Part shown: one piece after another, positions 18,762 through 27,323 of the stretch
Layout of the letters: every line of letters starts with the position of its first letter
Position numbering within the stretch: the first letter of the stretch is position 1
Source: Acuticoccus sp. I52.16.1
GTDB taxonomy: Bacteria > Pseudomonadota > Alphaproteobacteria > Rhizobiales > Amorphaceae
Length of the DNA stretch: 64,000 bases
Direction: 5' to 3'
Assembly: GCF_022865125.1 (NCBI RefSeq)
Contig: NZ_CP094828.1
Coordinates: 3,899,219-3,963,218 of the forward strand
Notes under the pieces: model-generated
Told to the model about the DNA's origin: nothing
Seen by the model: the letters and a program-made list of their open reading frames with translations, nothing else
Databases searched by the model: none
Program-made: the position numbers and the translations under genes

Positions 18762-19553
18762 TCACGGGGCCGGCTGCATCGCCCGGCGACGCATCACGAA
18801 GGTCGTCGCCATCACCCCCACCGCCACGCAGCCGATGAGGATGGTGCAGGCGGCGTTGATGTCCGGCGAGACGCCGAGGCGCACCGAGGAGAAGATGCGC
18901 ATCGGCAATGTGGTCGACCCCGGACCGGAGGTGAAGCTGGCGATCACCAGGTCGTCCAGCGACAGGGTGAAGGCGAGGAGCCAGCCCGCGGCGACGGCCG
19001 GCGCGATGGCGGGGAGGGTGACGAGCAGAAACGCCTGCCACGGCGGCGCGCCGAGGTCCTGCGCCGCCTCTTCCATGCTGGTGTCGAACGCGGCGAGGCG
19101 GGACTGGACGACCACCGCCACGAAGCACAGCGCGAACGTGGTGTGGGCGACGGTGATCGTCCAGAAACCGCGGTCGATCCCCAGCGCCACGAACAGAAGC
19201 AGCATAGAGAGGCCGGTGATCACCTCGGGCATCACCAGCGGCGCATAGGTCATCGCGGTGAAGAGCGAGCGGCCGGGCAGGCGTTGCGCCCGGATTAGCG
19301 CCACCGCCGCCAGCGTGCCGAGCACCGTGGCGATGGTCGCGGTGGCGAGACCGACGAGGATCGACACGCGCGCCGCGTCGAGGAGCTGCGCGTTCTGAAA
19401 CAGCGCCACGTACCACTTGGTGGAGAAGCCGCCCCACACGGTGACGAGCTTCGATTCGTTGAAGCTGAAGATCACCAGCAGCACGATCGGCAGGTAGAGG
19501 AACGCCAAGCCTAGCGTCAGCGAGACGGCGTTGAAGCGGGTGAATCGGGACAT
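18762..19553 (-). CDS. potI: Spermidine/putrescine-type ABC permease (PotI/PotC-like)
   Basis: Inner-membrane permease subunit, 263 aa, about six membrane segments, with the EAA loop EEAAQDLGAPPWQAFLLVTLP that docks the ATPase. It follows potH with a one-base gap. No ATPase (potG/potA) or binding protein (potF/potD) gene is adjacent, so this pair must rely on components elsewhere or be a remnant. The exact polyamine or other substrate cannot be judged from the permease. Confidence 0.88.
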   Translation of the reverse strand: MSRFTRFNAVSLTLGLAFLYLPIVLLVIFSFNESKLVTVWGGFSTKWYVALFQNAQLLDAARVSILVGLATATIATVLGTLAAVALIRAQRLPGRSLFTAMTYAPLVMPEVITGLSMLLLFVALGIDRGFWTITVAHTTFALCFVAVVVQSRLAAFDTSMEEAAQDLGAPPWQAFLLVTLPAIAPAVAAGWLLAFTLSLDDLVIASFTSGPGSTTLPMRIFSSVRLGVSPDINAACTILIGCVAVGVMATTFVMRRRAMQPAP

Positions 19554-19554
19554 G

Positions 19555-20502
19555 TCAGCCGGTCGTCCTCGCCTGGGCGCGCTGGAAGATGGTGATCGGC
19601 ACCACCAGCACCAGCACCAGCAAGACCGCCACCGCCGAGGCGAGCGGCCAGTCGCGGTTGTAGAAGAACTCGTCCCACAGCGTCTGTCCGATCATCAGCG
19701 TATCCGATCCGCCGAGGAGGTTGGGAATCACGAACTCGCCCACCGCCGGGATGAAGACCAGCAGGCACCCCGCCATGATGCCCGGCACCGCGAGCCGCAC
19801 CGTCACCTGCCAAAAGGCGAGCCAGGGTGGGCTGCCGAGGTCGGACGCCGCCTCCAGCAACGCCGGGTCTTGCCGTTCCAGCGACGCGTAGAGCGGCAGG
19901 ATCATGAACGGCAGGTAGGCGTAGACGATGCCGATATAGACCGCGAGGTCGGTGTTCATGATCGTCAGCGGCTCGCCGATGACGCCGGTGGAGAGGAGGA
20001 AGTGGTTGAGGAGCCCGTCGCGCTTGAGGATGCCGATCCACGCATAGACGCGGATCAGAAACGAGGTCCAGAACGGCAGGATGACCAGCGCCAGCAGCAG
20101 CGGCCGCCAGCGCCGCGGCGCCCGCGACATGGCGTAGGCCATCGGAAAGCCGATGACGAGGGTGACGGCGGTGGAAACCGCCGCGATCCGCACCGAGGAG
20201 AGGTAAGCGCGCCAGTAGAGCGAATCCTCGGCGAGGAAGGCGTAGTTGTAGGTGGTGAACTCCTGCACCTTGGCCCACAACCCGGGGATCCCGTCCGCCA
20301 GGTCGAACGCGGGGGCATAAGGCGGCTGGGCGATCACCGCCTCCGAGAACGAGATCCGCAGCACGATCAGGAACGGCGCCAAGAAGAAGGCGAGGAGCCA
20401 CACGTAGGGCGGCAGCGCCACGGCGAGGCTGCGCAGCCGCCACAGCGCGCGTGTGCGCCACGGCACCGGCGGCCCGTCGCGGCTGTGGTCGACTGCGCTC
20501 AA
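19555..20502 (-). CDS. potH: Spermidine/putrescine-type ABC permease (PotH/PotB-like)
   Basis: First permease of the pair, 315 aa, with six hydrophobic segments and the EAA loop LEAASDLGSPPWLAFWQVTV. The start is a TTG at 20502 with GGGAG at good spacing. Its upstream neighbour is an SDR gene ending 211 bases away rather than the potFG genes that normally lead this operon. I see no gene in the 20503-20713 spacer. Confidence 0.88.
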   Translation of the reverse strand: MSAVDHSRDGPPVPWRTRALWRLRSLAVALPPYVWLLAFFLAPFLIVLRISFSEAVIAQPPYAPAFDLADGIPGLWAKVQEFTTYNYAFLAEDSLYWRAYLSSVRIAAVSTAVTLVIGFPMAYAMSRAPRRWRPLLLALVILPFWTSFLIRVYAWIGILKRDGLLNHFLLSTGVIGEPLTIMNTDLAVYIGIVYAYLPFMILPLYASLERQDPALLEAASDLGSPPWLAFWQVTVRLAVPGIMAGCLLVFIPAVGEFVIPNLLGGSDTLMIGQTLWDEFFYNRDWPLASAVAVLLVLVLVVPITIFQRAQARTTG

Positions 20503-20713
20503 GACGCTCTCCCAGGTGCGAGCCGAGTGGGGCCGGGTCGGCCAGGTAGGTCGGCTGGGGGCATGGTGCGGTCAGGCGCTGGAATGGCGGACGGTCGGGC
20601 GAAATCGTGACCCAAGGCCCCGCGATTGTCGAGGCGCCGAACCACCTTTGTCCCGCCCGGAGCCCCCGCCGACGGCATCGGTGCAGGGGCCGATGCAGGG
20701 CCCGTGCCGCGGC

Positions 20714-21499
20714 CTAGCGCGGACCCATGCGGATCGCACCGTCGAGACGGACGTCCTCGCCGTTGAAGTAGCGGTTCTCGATCATCGTCAGCGCCAGGTG
20801 GGCGTACTCGGACGGGTCCCCCAGGCGTTGCGGGAAGGGGACCGCGGCCGACAGCGCCATGCGCACCTTCTCCGGTGCCGAGGCCAGGAGCGGCGTGTCG
20901 AAGATCCCCGGCAGGATTGTGTTCACCCGGATTCCGGCGGCCGAGAGGTCCCGCGCGATCGGCAAGGTCATGCCCACCACGCCGGCCTTCGAGGCCGCGT
21001 AGGCGACCTGTCCGATCTGCCCGTCCTCGGCCGCGACCGAGGCCGTGTTGACGATCACGCCCCGCTCGCCACCGGCCAGCGGGTCGAGCGTGAGCATCCC
21101 CTCCGCGCCGATGGCGATGCATCGGAAGGTGCCGACGAGATTGACCGCGACGACCTTGTCGAACCGGTCGGTGGGGAAGCGGGTGGGGTGGCCGCTGTCG
21201 CGGTCGATGCTGGCGGTGCGCTGGGCGCCGCTGCCGATCCCCGCGCAGTTCACCAGGATCCGCTCCTGCCCGTGCGCCGCCCGCGCCGCCATGAAGCCGT
21301 CGACCGTGCTCTCCTCGTCGGCGACGTCCACCTTGAAGAAGGCGCCGCCGATCTCGCGGGCCAACGCGTCGCCCTTGGGGGCGTTGAGGTCGAACAGCGT
21401 CACCTTGACCCCGCGCGCCGCCAGCGCTCGCGCCGTCGCCGCACCGAGGCCCGAGGCGCCGCCGGTGACGATCGCCGCTACCGATCCGTCGATCTCCAT
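20714..21499 (-). CDS. SDR-family 3-hydroxyacyl-CoA dehydrogenase-like protein
   Basis: A 261-aa classical short-chain dehydrogenase: cofactor motif TGGASGLG (12-19), NCAGIG, catalytic Ser in NTASVAAEDGQIG, and Tyr-Lys in YAASKAG. The overall pattern, with PLAGGERGVIVNTASVAAEDGQ and the C-terminal NRYFNGEDVRLDGAIRM, is that of type 2 3-hydroxyacyl-CoA dehydrogenases acting on beta-hydroxyacyl-CoA. The ATG at 21499 follows GGGAGGGGACCC. The neighbouring divergent thioesterase fits acyl-CoA metabolism. Confidence 0.88.
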   Translation of the reverse strand: MEIDGSVAAIVTGGASGLGAATARALAARGVKVTLFDLNAPKGDALAREIGGAFFKVDVADEESTVDGFMAARAAHGQERILVNCAGIGSGAQRTASIDRDSGHPTRFPTDRFDKVVAVNLVGTFRCIAIGAEGMLTLDPLAGGERGVIVNTASVAAEDGQIGQVAYAASKAGVVGMTLPIARDLSAAGIRVNTILPGIFDTPLLASAPEKVRMALSAAVPFPQRLGDPSEYAHLALTMIENRYFNGEDVRLDGAIRMGPR

Positions 21500-21690
21500 G
21501 GGTCCCCTCCCGCTCGTCGTCTCGTGGTTGCGTTCATCATAGGGCGCAAGCCAGCCGCCGGCGCCACCCGTCTCGCGCCGGCTTGTCCACCGCCCCGGCT
21601 CGACGGACGGCGCCGGGGCCCATAAGCCTGGGAGCGACCCGCCGGCGCAGAAGGCTGCGCCGCGACCCTTTGAAGAGGACACACCGATCG

Positions 21691-22512
21691 ATGGCGCTCG
21701 TCGACACGCACGTGGGATATGTTGAAAGCTGGGAGTGCGACACCAACGATCACCTCAACGTCCGCTATTACGCCAAGCGCTACGACGAGGCGCTGGAGAT
21801 GCTGTGCGCGCTGGCCGGCCAGCCCAGCGCCGTCGCGCGCTGCCGTCACGTCCGGTTCCACCGCGAGCTGCGCTTCGACGCGCTGACTCGCGTGCGCTCG
21901 GCTCGCGTGGTGGGCGGCCCGGCCGACGGTCGTGTGGTCCACCTGCTGATCGACGCTTCGACCGACGCCGTGGCCGCCACCGCGCTCGATCTGGTCGACG
22001 CTCTGGGCGAGGTGCCGACCGTGGCGGCCGACGAGGTGGCCGCGGCGATGCCCCGCAGCGTCCCCCTCGCGCCGGCCGAGCCCGCCGACGCGGTGCACCG
22101 CCTGGAGCGCGGCGCGGCGACGGTCTCCAACGTGCGCGTCGCCGATCCGAGCGCGTTCGACGCGGCGGGGCGGTACCGCACCTACGAGTTCATCAGCGGC
22201 TTCAGCGACGGGGGTGCCCATGCCTGGGCCTTCGCCGGCGTCACCGGCGCGTACCTCAACGAGCATCGCCATGGCCGCATCGCCGTCGAGCAGAAGCTGA
22301 CGATCGTCGCGCCGGTCACGCCGGGCATGGTGCTGCGGCAGATCTCCTGGATCCACGAGGTGGCGCCCAAGTCGGTCGCGATCGTGCACCAGGTCGACGA
22401 GGTGCGCACCGGCACCGTCCTCGCCCGCGGCGACGTGCGCGCGATGCTGCTCGACTTCGCCACCCGCCGCTCGGTGCCGATCCCGGACATGGTGCGGGTG
22501 CTGGAGGCCTAA
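21691..22512 (+). CDS. Tandem hotdog-fold thioesterase-like protein
   Basis: A 273-aa protein with two hotdog-like halves. The first opens with VESWECDTNDHLNVRYYAKRYDEA, the DHxNxxYY pattern of 4-hydroxybenzoyl-CoA-type thioesterases; the second has FISGFSDGGAHAWAFAG. It probably cleaves or binds an acyl-CoA or related thioester in the cytoplasm. The ATG at 21691 is chosen because upstream codons are arginine-rich and unlike the family. It is divergent from the hydroxyacyl-CoA dehydrogenase gene and convergent with gph. Confidence 0.75.
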   Translation: MALVDTHVGYVESWECDTNDHLNVRYYAKRYDEALEMLCALAGQPSAVARCRHVRFHRELRFDALTRVRSARVVGGPADGRVVHLLIDASTDAVAATALDLVDALGEVPTVAADEVAAAMPRSVPLAPAEPADAVHRLERGAATVSNVRVADPSAFDAAGRYRTYEFISGFSDGGAHAWAFAGVTGAYLNEHRHGRIAVEQKLTIVAPVTPGMVLRQISWIHEVAPKSVAIVHQVDEVRTGTVLARGDVRAMLLDFATRRSVPIPDMVRVLEA

Positions 22513-22538
22513 CCGCGCCAGCGGCCGGCGGCCGGCGG

Positions 22539-23210
22539 TCAGGCGGCGGGCATCAGCTCCAGGATGGCGGCGCCGACGTCCTCGCCGCGGGCCATCAGCC
22601 GGTCCGGGGCGAGGTCCAGCATGGGCACGTCCGAGTAGCCGTAGGCGAGGCCGACGAACGGCACCTGCGCCGCCCGCGCCGTCATCAGGTCGACGCGGCT
22701 GTCGCCGACGAACACCGTGCGCGCCAGATCGCCGCCCGCCGCCTCGACCGTCGCCGTCAGGTGGCCGGGATCCGGCTTGGAGACGGCGAAGGTGTCGAAC
22801 CCGGCGACGAAACGGAAGCGGTCGATCAGCTTCAGCTCGGCGAGGAGCTGCTTGGCGTTGGCCTCGCGCTTGTTGGTGCAGACCGCCAGGCCCACGCCCG
22901 CCGCGTCCAGCGTGTCGAGTGCGCCGAGAAGCTCGGGAAAGGGGCGGCTCAGCTTGGCGATGCGCAGCGCGTAGTGCTCCAGGAAGTCGCGGTAGGCGCC
23001 CTCGATCTCGTCCGGGGGCAGTGAGGTGCCGGATTCGATCAGCGTCGCCGAGATCATCGCCTTGGCGCCCATCGAGATGTGCGGCATCAGGATCGTGGCG
23101 TCGATGGGCGGGACGCCGCGCCATCCCAGCACGACGTTGCAGGTGTCGATGAGGTCGGGCGCGGTGTCCACCAGCGTCCCATCGAGGTCGAACACCGCCA
23201 GTCCGTTCAC
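22539..23210 (-). CDS. gph: HAD hydrolase, phosphoglycolate phosphatase type
   Basis: Dephosphorylates 2-phosphoglycolate or a similar phosphate ester. The 223-aa protein has HAD motif I FDLDGTLVDT, motif II VCTNK, motif III KPDPGHL and motif IV FVGDSRVDLMTA, with the alpha-helical cap of Gph. The GTG at 23210 with GGAGG six bases before it is preferred over the longer reading from 23267. A second HAD gene sits at 52.5 kb, so which one handles phosphoglycolate is open. Confidence 0.85.
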   Translation of the reverse strand: MNGLAVFDLDGTLVDTAPDLIDTCNVVLGWRGVPPIDATILMPHISMGAKAMISATLIESGTSLPPDEIEGAYRDFLEHYALRIAKLSRPFPELLGALDTLDAAGVGLAVCTNKREANAKQLLAELKLIDRFRFVAGFDTFAVSKPDPGHLTATVEAAGGDLARTVFVGDSRVDLMTARAAQVPFVGLAYGYSDVPMLDLAPDRLMARGEDVGAAILELMPAA

Positions 23211-23341
23211 ATTGCGCCTCCGCTCTCGGCACGGGATAACCGTTGCCCACGGTGACGCCATTAGCACGCCCGGCTTGCAACTTGCGCCGCGACTTGCTTC
23301 AAGCGCCCAGATATCGCCAGTTGACCGTTAGGGGTCCCACG

Positions 23342-23863
23342 ATGCGTGCACTCGCACTCGCTGCAGCTTTCGGACTGTCCCTCGCCATCGCGCCCGCGTT
23401 CGCCCAGAACAACGCCGCCTCCGGCGGTACCTCCGCCGACGAGACGTTCACGCCCGAGCAGCTGGCCTTGGCCCAGGACGTGGTCGACTTGACCGAGTCG
23501 GCCGCCACGTTCGACGACATCCTGCCCCGGATCGCCAACCAGGTGCAGACCATCTTCACCCGCAACAACCCCAGCATCGCCCGCGAGGTCGAGGAGGTGG
23601 TGTTCGCGGTGGCCATCGAGTATGCGCCCCGCCGCGTCGACCTCGCCCGCACGATCCAGGAGGTCTGGGCGCGCCGCTTCACGGTGGCCGAGCTGGAGGA
23701 GATGAAGGCCTTCTTCGCCAGCGAGACGGGCAAGAAGTTCGTCGAGCTGACGCCCTCGATCACCGCGCTCAGCGTCGGCGCCGCGCGCCAGTGGGAGCAG
23801 CAGCTCTCGCAGCAGATGCTGGAGGAGTCCCGCAAGCGCCTCGTGGCGGCGGGCGCACTCTAA
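23342..23863 (+). CDS. Exported DUF2059 protein
   Basis: A 173-aa periplasmic protein with a signal peptide (MRALALAAAFGLSLAIAPAFA, cut before Q) and one DUF2059 domain, marked by VWARRFTVAELEEMKAFFASETGKK. The family is widespread in alphaproteobacteria and has no known function. It ends four bases before the gor GTG start, so it is probably co-transcribed with glutathione reductase, an arrangement common in the group. Confidence 0.88.
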   Translation: MRALALAAAFGLSLAIAPAFAQNNAASGGTSADETFTPEQLALAQDVVDLTESAATFDDILPRIANQVQTIFTRNNPSIAREVEEVVFAVAIEYAPRRVDLARTIQEVWARRFTVAELEEMKAFFASETGKKFVELTPSITALSVGAARQWEQQLSQQMLEESRKRLVAAGAL

Positions 23864-23867
23864 GGCC

Positions 23868-25250
23868 GTGGCCGAGTTCGACTACGACCTCTTCGTCATC
23901 GGCGCCGGGTCCGGCGGCGTCCGCGCCGCGCGGATCGCGGCCGGCTTTGGGGCCAAGGTCGCCGTGGCGGAGGAGCACCGCGTCGGCGGGACCTGTGTCA
24001 TCCGCGGCTGCGTGCCCAAGAAGCTGATGGTCTACGCCTCGCAGTTCTCCGAGGCGTTCGAGGATGCCGCCGGATACGGCTGGACCGTCCCCGAGGCGAC
24101 GTTCGACTGGGCCAAGCTGATCGCCGCCAAGGACGCCGAGATCGACCGGCTCAACGCGATCTACATCCGCAACCTGACCGCCTCGGGCGCGGAGCTGTTC
24201 CAGAGCCGGGCCGTGGTGGAAGGCCCGCACGAGGTGCGCATCTGCGAGGAGGACCGCACCGTCACGGCGCGCATCATCCTCGTCGCGACCGGCGGCTCGC
24301 CCTGGCTCGACATGACCCTCGCCGGGATCGACAACGTCATCACCTCCAACGAGGTCTTCTATCTGAAGGAGATGCCGAAGCGGGTGGTGATCGCCGGCGG
24401 CGGCTACATCGCGGTGGAGTTCGCGGGCATCTTCAACGGTCTCGGCGCCGACACCACGCTCGTCTACCGCGGCCCGGAGATCCTGCGCGGGTTCGACGAC
24501 GAGATCCGCGCCTGCGTCCGCGCCGAGATGGAAAAGCGCGGCGTGAAGTTCGAGTTCGACACGATCTTCTCCAAGCTGGAGAAGGGCGCGGACGGGATCA
24601 CCGCCACGCTCTCCAACGGCAAGACGCTCGCCGCCGACCAGGTGCTCTTCGCCACCGGCCGCCGCCCGGCCACCGAAGGGCTGGGCCTGGAGACCGCCGG
24701 CGTGGAACTCGACGGCGTCGGCGCCGTGAAGGTCAATCACGAGAGCCGCTCGTCGGTCCCCTCGATCTACGCCATCGGCGACGTGACCAACCGCGTCAAC
24801 CTGACCCCGGTCGCGATCCGCGAGGGGCACGCCTTCGCCGACACGGTGTTCGGCGGCACGCCGCGCCATGTCGACCATACGCTGATCCCGACCGCGGTGT
24901 TTTCGCAGCCCGAGATCGGCACCGTGGGGCTGACCGAACAGGAGGCCGTCGAGGCGTTCGACGCGGTCGACGTCTACCGCGCCTCGTTCCGGCCGATGAT
25001 CGCCACGCTGTCGGGCCGCGACGAGCGGATGCTGATGAAGGTGCTCGTCGACGCGCAGACCGACAAGGTGCTCGGCGTCCACGTCGTCGGCCACGGGGCG
25101 GGCGAGATGGCGCAGGTGCTCGGCATCGCCGTCAAGATGGGCGCCACCAAGGCCGACTTCGACGCCACCGTCGCCGTCCACCCCACCGCCGCCGAGGAGC
25201 TGGTGACGATGCGCACCCCCTCCGCACAGCTGAGGCGCGAGGCGGCTTGA
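23868..25250 (+). CDS. gor: Glutathione-disulfide reductase
   Basis: FAD- and NADPH-dependent reductase that regenerates glutathione. The 460-aa protein has the FAD site GAGSGGVRAARIAA, redox-active disulfide GGTCVIRGCVPKK, NAD(P)-binding GGGYIAVEFAGIFNGLG and the C-terminal interface HPTAAEEL with the catalytic histidine. It starts at GTG 23868 and its stop overlaps the TTG start of a GGCT-fold protein, a partner that may act on gamma-glutamyl compounds. Confidence 0.95.
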   Translation: MAEFDYDLFVIGAGSGGVRAARIAAGFGAKVAVAEEHRVGGTCVIRGCVPKKLMVYASQFSEAFEDAAGYGWTVPEATFDWAKLIAAKDAEIDRLNAIYIRNLTASGAELFQSRAVVEGPHEVRICEEDRTVTARIILVATGGSPWLDMTLAGIDNVITSNEVFYLKEMPKRVVIAGGGYIAVEFAGIFNGLGADTTLVYRGPEILRGFDDEIRACVRAEMEKRGVKFEFDTIFSKLEKGADGITATLSNGKTLAADQVLFATGRRPATEGLGLETAGVELDGVGAVKVNHESRSSVPSIYAIGDVTNRVNLTPVAIREGHAFADTVFGGTPRHVDHTLIPTAVFSQPEIGTVGLTEQEAVEAFDAVDVYRASFRPMIATLSGRDERMLMKVLVDAQTDKVLGVHVVGHGAGEMAQVLGIAVKMGATKADFDATVAVHPTAAEELVTMRTPSAQLRREAA

Positions 25251-25813
25251 CCTTCTCCGTCTTCGGCTACGGCTCGCTCGTCAATCGTCTGACCCTGCCG
25301 CCGCACGTCGCGGCCGAGCCGGTGAGCCTCTCCGGCTGGCGGCGCGCGTGGCGGGCGACCAGCATCGCCCATGCCGGCGGGGTCTGCGCGCTGTCGGTGG
25401 TGCCGGGCGAGGATACGATCGAGGGCCTGCTCGTCACCTTCGAGGACGAGGTCCGCCCCGTGATCAACGCGCGTGAGTACCGCTACGATCCGCTCTTGGC
25501 CGAAGCGCTGGGCGAGGGGGCGCTGATCTTCCGTGCCAACGCCGAGGCGGACCGGTTCGGCGACGCGGCGAGCCCGGTGCACCTCTCGTACGTCGACGTC
25601 GTCGTGCAGGGCTTCCTCACCGAGTTCGGCGAGGCGGGGGTGGAGCGCTTCTTCGCCACCACGGACGGATGGCATGTGCCGATTTTGAACGACCGAGCGG
25701 CACCCCGTTACCCGCGTGCCCAACAGTTGACCGAAAACGAGCGTTCGTTGTGCGATCGGATGCTAACAATGGTTGACGTTACGTTCCTGTCGACGGATGA
25801 AGCCCAACACTGA
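25247..25813 (+). CDS. Gamma-glutamylcyclotransferase-fold protein
   Basis: A 188-aa protein with the GGCT-fold substrate motif FGYGSL at its start and an acidic candidate catalytic residue in INAREYRYDP. Family members cleave gamma-glutamyl peptides to 5-oxoproline. The TTG start overlaps the gor stop (TTGA), so it is translated in coupling with glutathione reductase, which supports a link to glutathione turnover. The exact substrate is unproven. Its stop codon lies in the loop of a perfect hairpin that precedes the DAHP synthase gene. Confidence 0.75.
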   Translation: MTFSVFGYGSLVNRLTLPPHVAAEPVSLSGWRRAWRATSIAHAGGVCALSVVPGEDTIEGLLVTFEDEVRPVINAREYRYDPLLAEALGEGALIFRANAEADRFGDAASPVHLSYVDVVVQGFLTEFGEAGVERFFATTDGWHVPILNDRAAPRYPRAQQLTENERSLCDRMLTMVDVTFLSTDEAQH

Positions 25814-25823
25814 ACGTGTTGGG
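25803..25823 (+). promoter_or_regulatory. Perfect 8-bp hairpin in the DAHP synthase leader
   Basis: CCCAACAC and GTGTTGGG flank a five-base loop that begins with the stop codon of the GGCT-fold gene. It ends nine bases before the DAHP synthase ATG and has no T-run, so it is not a simple terminator. It could control access to that start, which lacks an obvious ribosome site. Confidence 0.5.
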
Positions 25824-25831
25824 TAAGCGCC

Positions 25832-27232
25832 ATGAGAAACGAGACACCGCTTCGCCACAGCGCGCCGGGCTGGAGTCCGTCCAGCTGGCGCGCCAAACCG
25901 GCCAAGCAGATTCCCGAGTATCCCGATACCGCGGCGGTCGACGCCGTGGAGAAGCGCCTCGCGTCCTATCCGCCGCTCGTTTTTGCAGGTGAGGCGCGCG
26001 CGCTCAAAGCCGAGCTGGCCGAGATTTCCGAGGGTCGTGGTTTCCTGCTCCAGGGCGGGGACTGCGCCGAAGCCTTCGCCGAGCATCACCCGGACGGCAT
26101 CCGCGACTTCTTCCGCGTCTTCCTGCAGATGGCGGTCGTGCTGACCTACGGGTCGGCGTCCTCCGTCACCAAGGTCGGCCGCATCGCGGGCCAGTTCGCC
26201 AAGCCGCGCTCCTCGCCGATGGAGAAGCGCGACGGGATCGAGCTGCCGTCCTACAAGGGCGACATCGTCAACGGCATCGAGTTCACTGAGGAAGCGCGGA
26301 TCCCCGATCCGCAGCGCATGGAAATGGCGTACCGCCAGTCGGCGGCGACGTTGAACCTCCTGCGCGCGTTCGCCCAGGGCGGCTACGCCAACCTCGACAA
26401 CGTGCACTCGTGGATGCTCGGCTTCGTCGAGGATTCGCCCCAGGGCCATCGATACCGTGCCTTGGCCGATCGTATCTCCGAGTCGCTCGAGTTCATGCGC
26501 GCCTGCGGGGTGTCCGCCGAGTCGACGCCGCAGCTCCAGTCGACCGAGCTCTATACCTCGCACGAGGCGCTGCTGCTGGGCTACGAGCAGGCCTTCACGC
26601 GCGTCGACTCGCTGACCGGCGACTACTACTCGACCTCGGGTCACATGATCTGGATCGGTGATCGCACGCGCCAGCCGGACCACGCGCACGTCGAGTATTG
26701 CCGCGGCGTCAACAACCCGCTGGGGCTGAAGTGCGGCCCGTCGCTGACGGCCGACGGGCTGATCGAGCTGTTGGATCTCCTCAACCCCGACAACGAGGCA
26801 GGGCGGATGACGCTGATCTGCCGCTTCGGCGCGGACAAGGTGCTCGACCACCTGCCGGCGCTGATCCGCGCGGTGAAGCGGGAGGGCAAGAAGGTCGTGT
26901 GGTCGTGCGATCCGATGCACGGCAACACGATCTCTGTCGCCGGCTACAAGACGCGCCCGTTCGACCGGGTGCTGAAGGAGGTGCAGTCGTTCTTCGCGGT
27001 GCACCGGGCCGAGGGCACGCACGCCGGCGGCATCCACATCGAGATGACCGGCACCAACGTGACCGAGTGCACCGGCGGCGCCCGCGCCGTCACCGAGGAC
27101 ACGCTGTCGGACCGCTACCATACGCACTGTGACCCGCGCCTCAACGCCGAGCAGGCGATCGAGCTGGCGTTCCTGATGGCCGAGAACCTCCAGGCCGAGA
27201 AGCGCGACCGCACCGCCAGCAAGGCGGCCTGA
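25832..27232 (+). CDS. aroG: 3-deoxy-7-phosphoheptulonate synthase, class II
   Basis: Joins phosphoenolpyruvate and erythrose 4-phosphate in the first step of aromatic amino-acid synthesis. The 466-aa protein is a full class II (plant/Mycobacterium type) enzyme: [15 protein letters not shown] near the start, [12 protein letters not shown] with the metal-binding cysteine, [22 protein letters not shown] and [15 protein letters not shown]. It has no separate regulatory domain. It is followed by a strong intrinsic terminator, and a hairpin lies directly before its start. Confidence 0.96.
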   Translation: MRNETPLRHSAPGWSPSSWRAKPAKQIPEYPDTAAVDAVEKRLASYPPLVFAGEARALKAELAEISEGRGFLLQGGDCAEAFAEHHPDGIRDFFRVFLQMAVVLTYGSASSVTKVGRIAGQFAKPRSSPMEKRDGIELPSYKGDIVNGIEFTEEARIPDPQRMEMAYRQSAATLNLLRAFAQGGYANLDNVHSWMLGFVEDSPQGHRYRALADRISESLEFMRACGVSAESTPQLQSTELYTSHEALLLGYEQAFTRVDSLTGDYYSTSGHMIWIGDRTRQPDHAHVEYCRGVNNPLGLKCGPSLTADGLIELLDLLNPDNEAGRMTLICRFGADKVLDHLPALIRAVKREGKKVVWSCDPMHGNTISVAGYKTRPFDRVLKEVQSFFAVHRAEGTHAGGIHIEMTGTNVTECTGGARAVTEDTLSDRYHTHCDPRLNAEQAIELAFLMAENLQAEKRDRTASKAA

Positions 27233-27280
27233 CCGGGCTCTCCTGCACGACGCGGGGCGACCCGCGGCGAAGGATGATCG

Positions 27281-27308
27281 AGGGGCGGCCGCCGGGCCGC
27301 CCCTTTTT
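27281..27308 (+). terminator. Intrinsic terminator after DAHP synthase
   Basis: A nine-base GC stem (GGGGCGGCC/GGCCGCCCC, 27282-27290 and 27295-27303) with loop GCCG is followed directly by TTTTT. It ends the DAHP synthase transcript just before the convergent MFS gene. Confidence 0.9.
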
Positions 27309-27323
27309 CGTTGCCCCGCGCGG

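Noticed and set aside
20675-20696. Seven-base-stem hairpin (GCATCGG/CCGATGC) downstream of the SDR gene as a terminator
   Set aside because: No T-run and an eight-base loop; expected by chance in GC-rich sequence.
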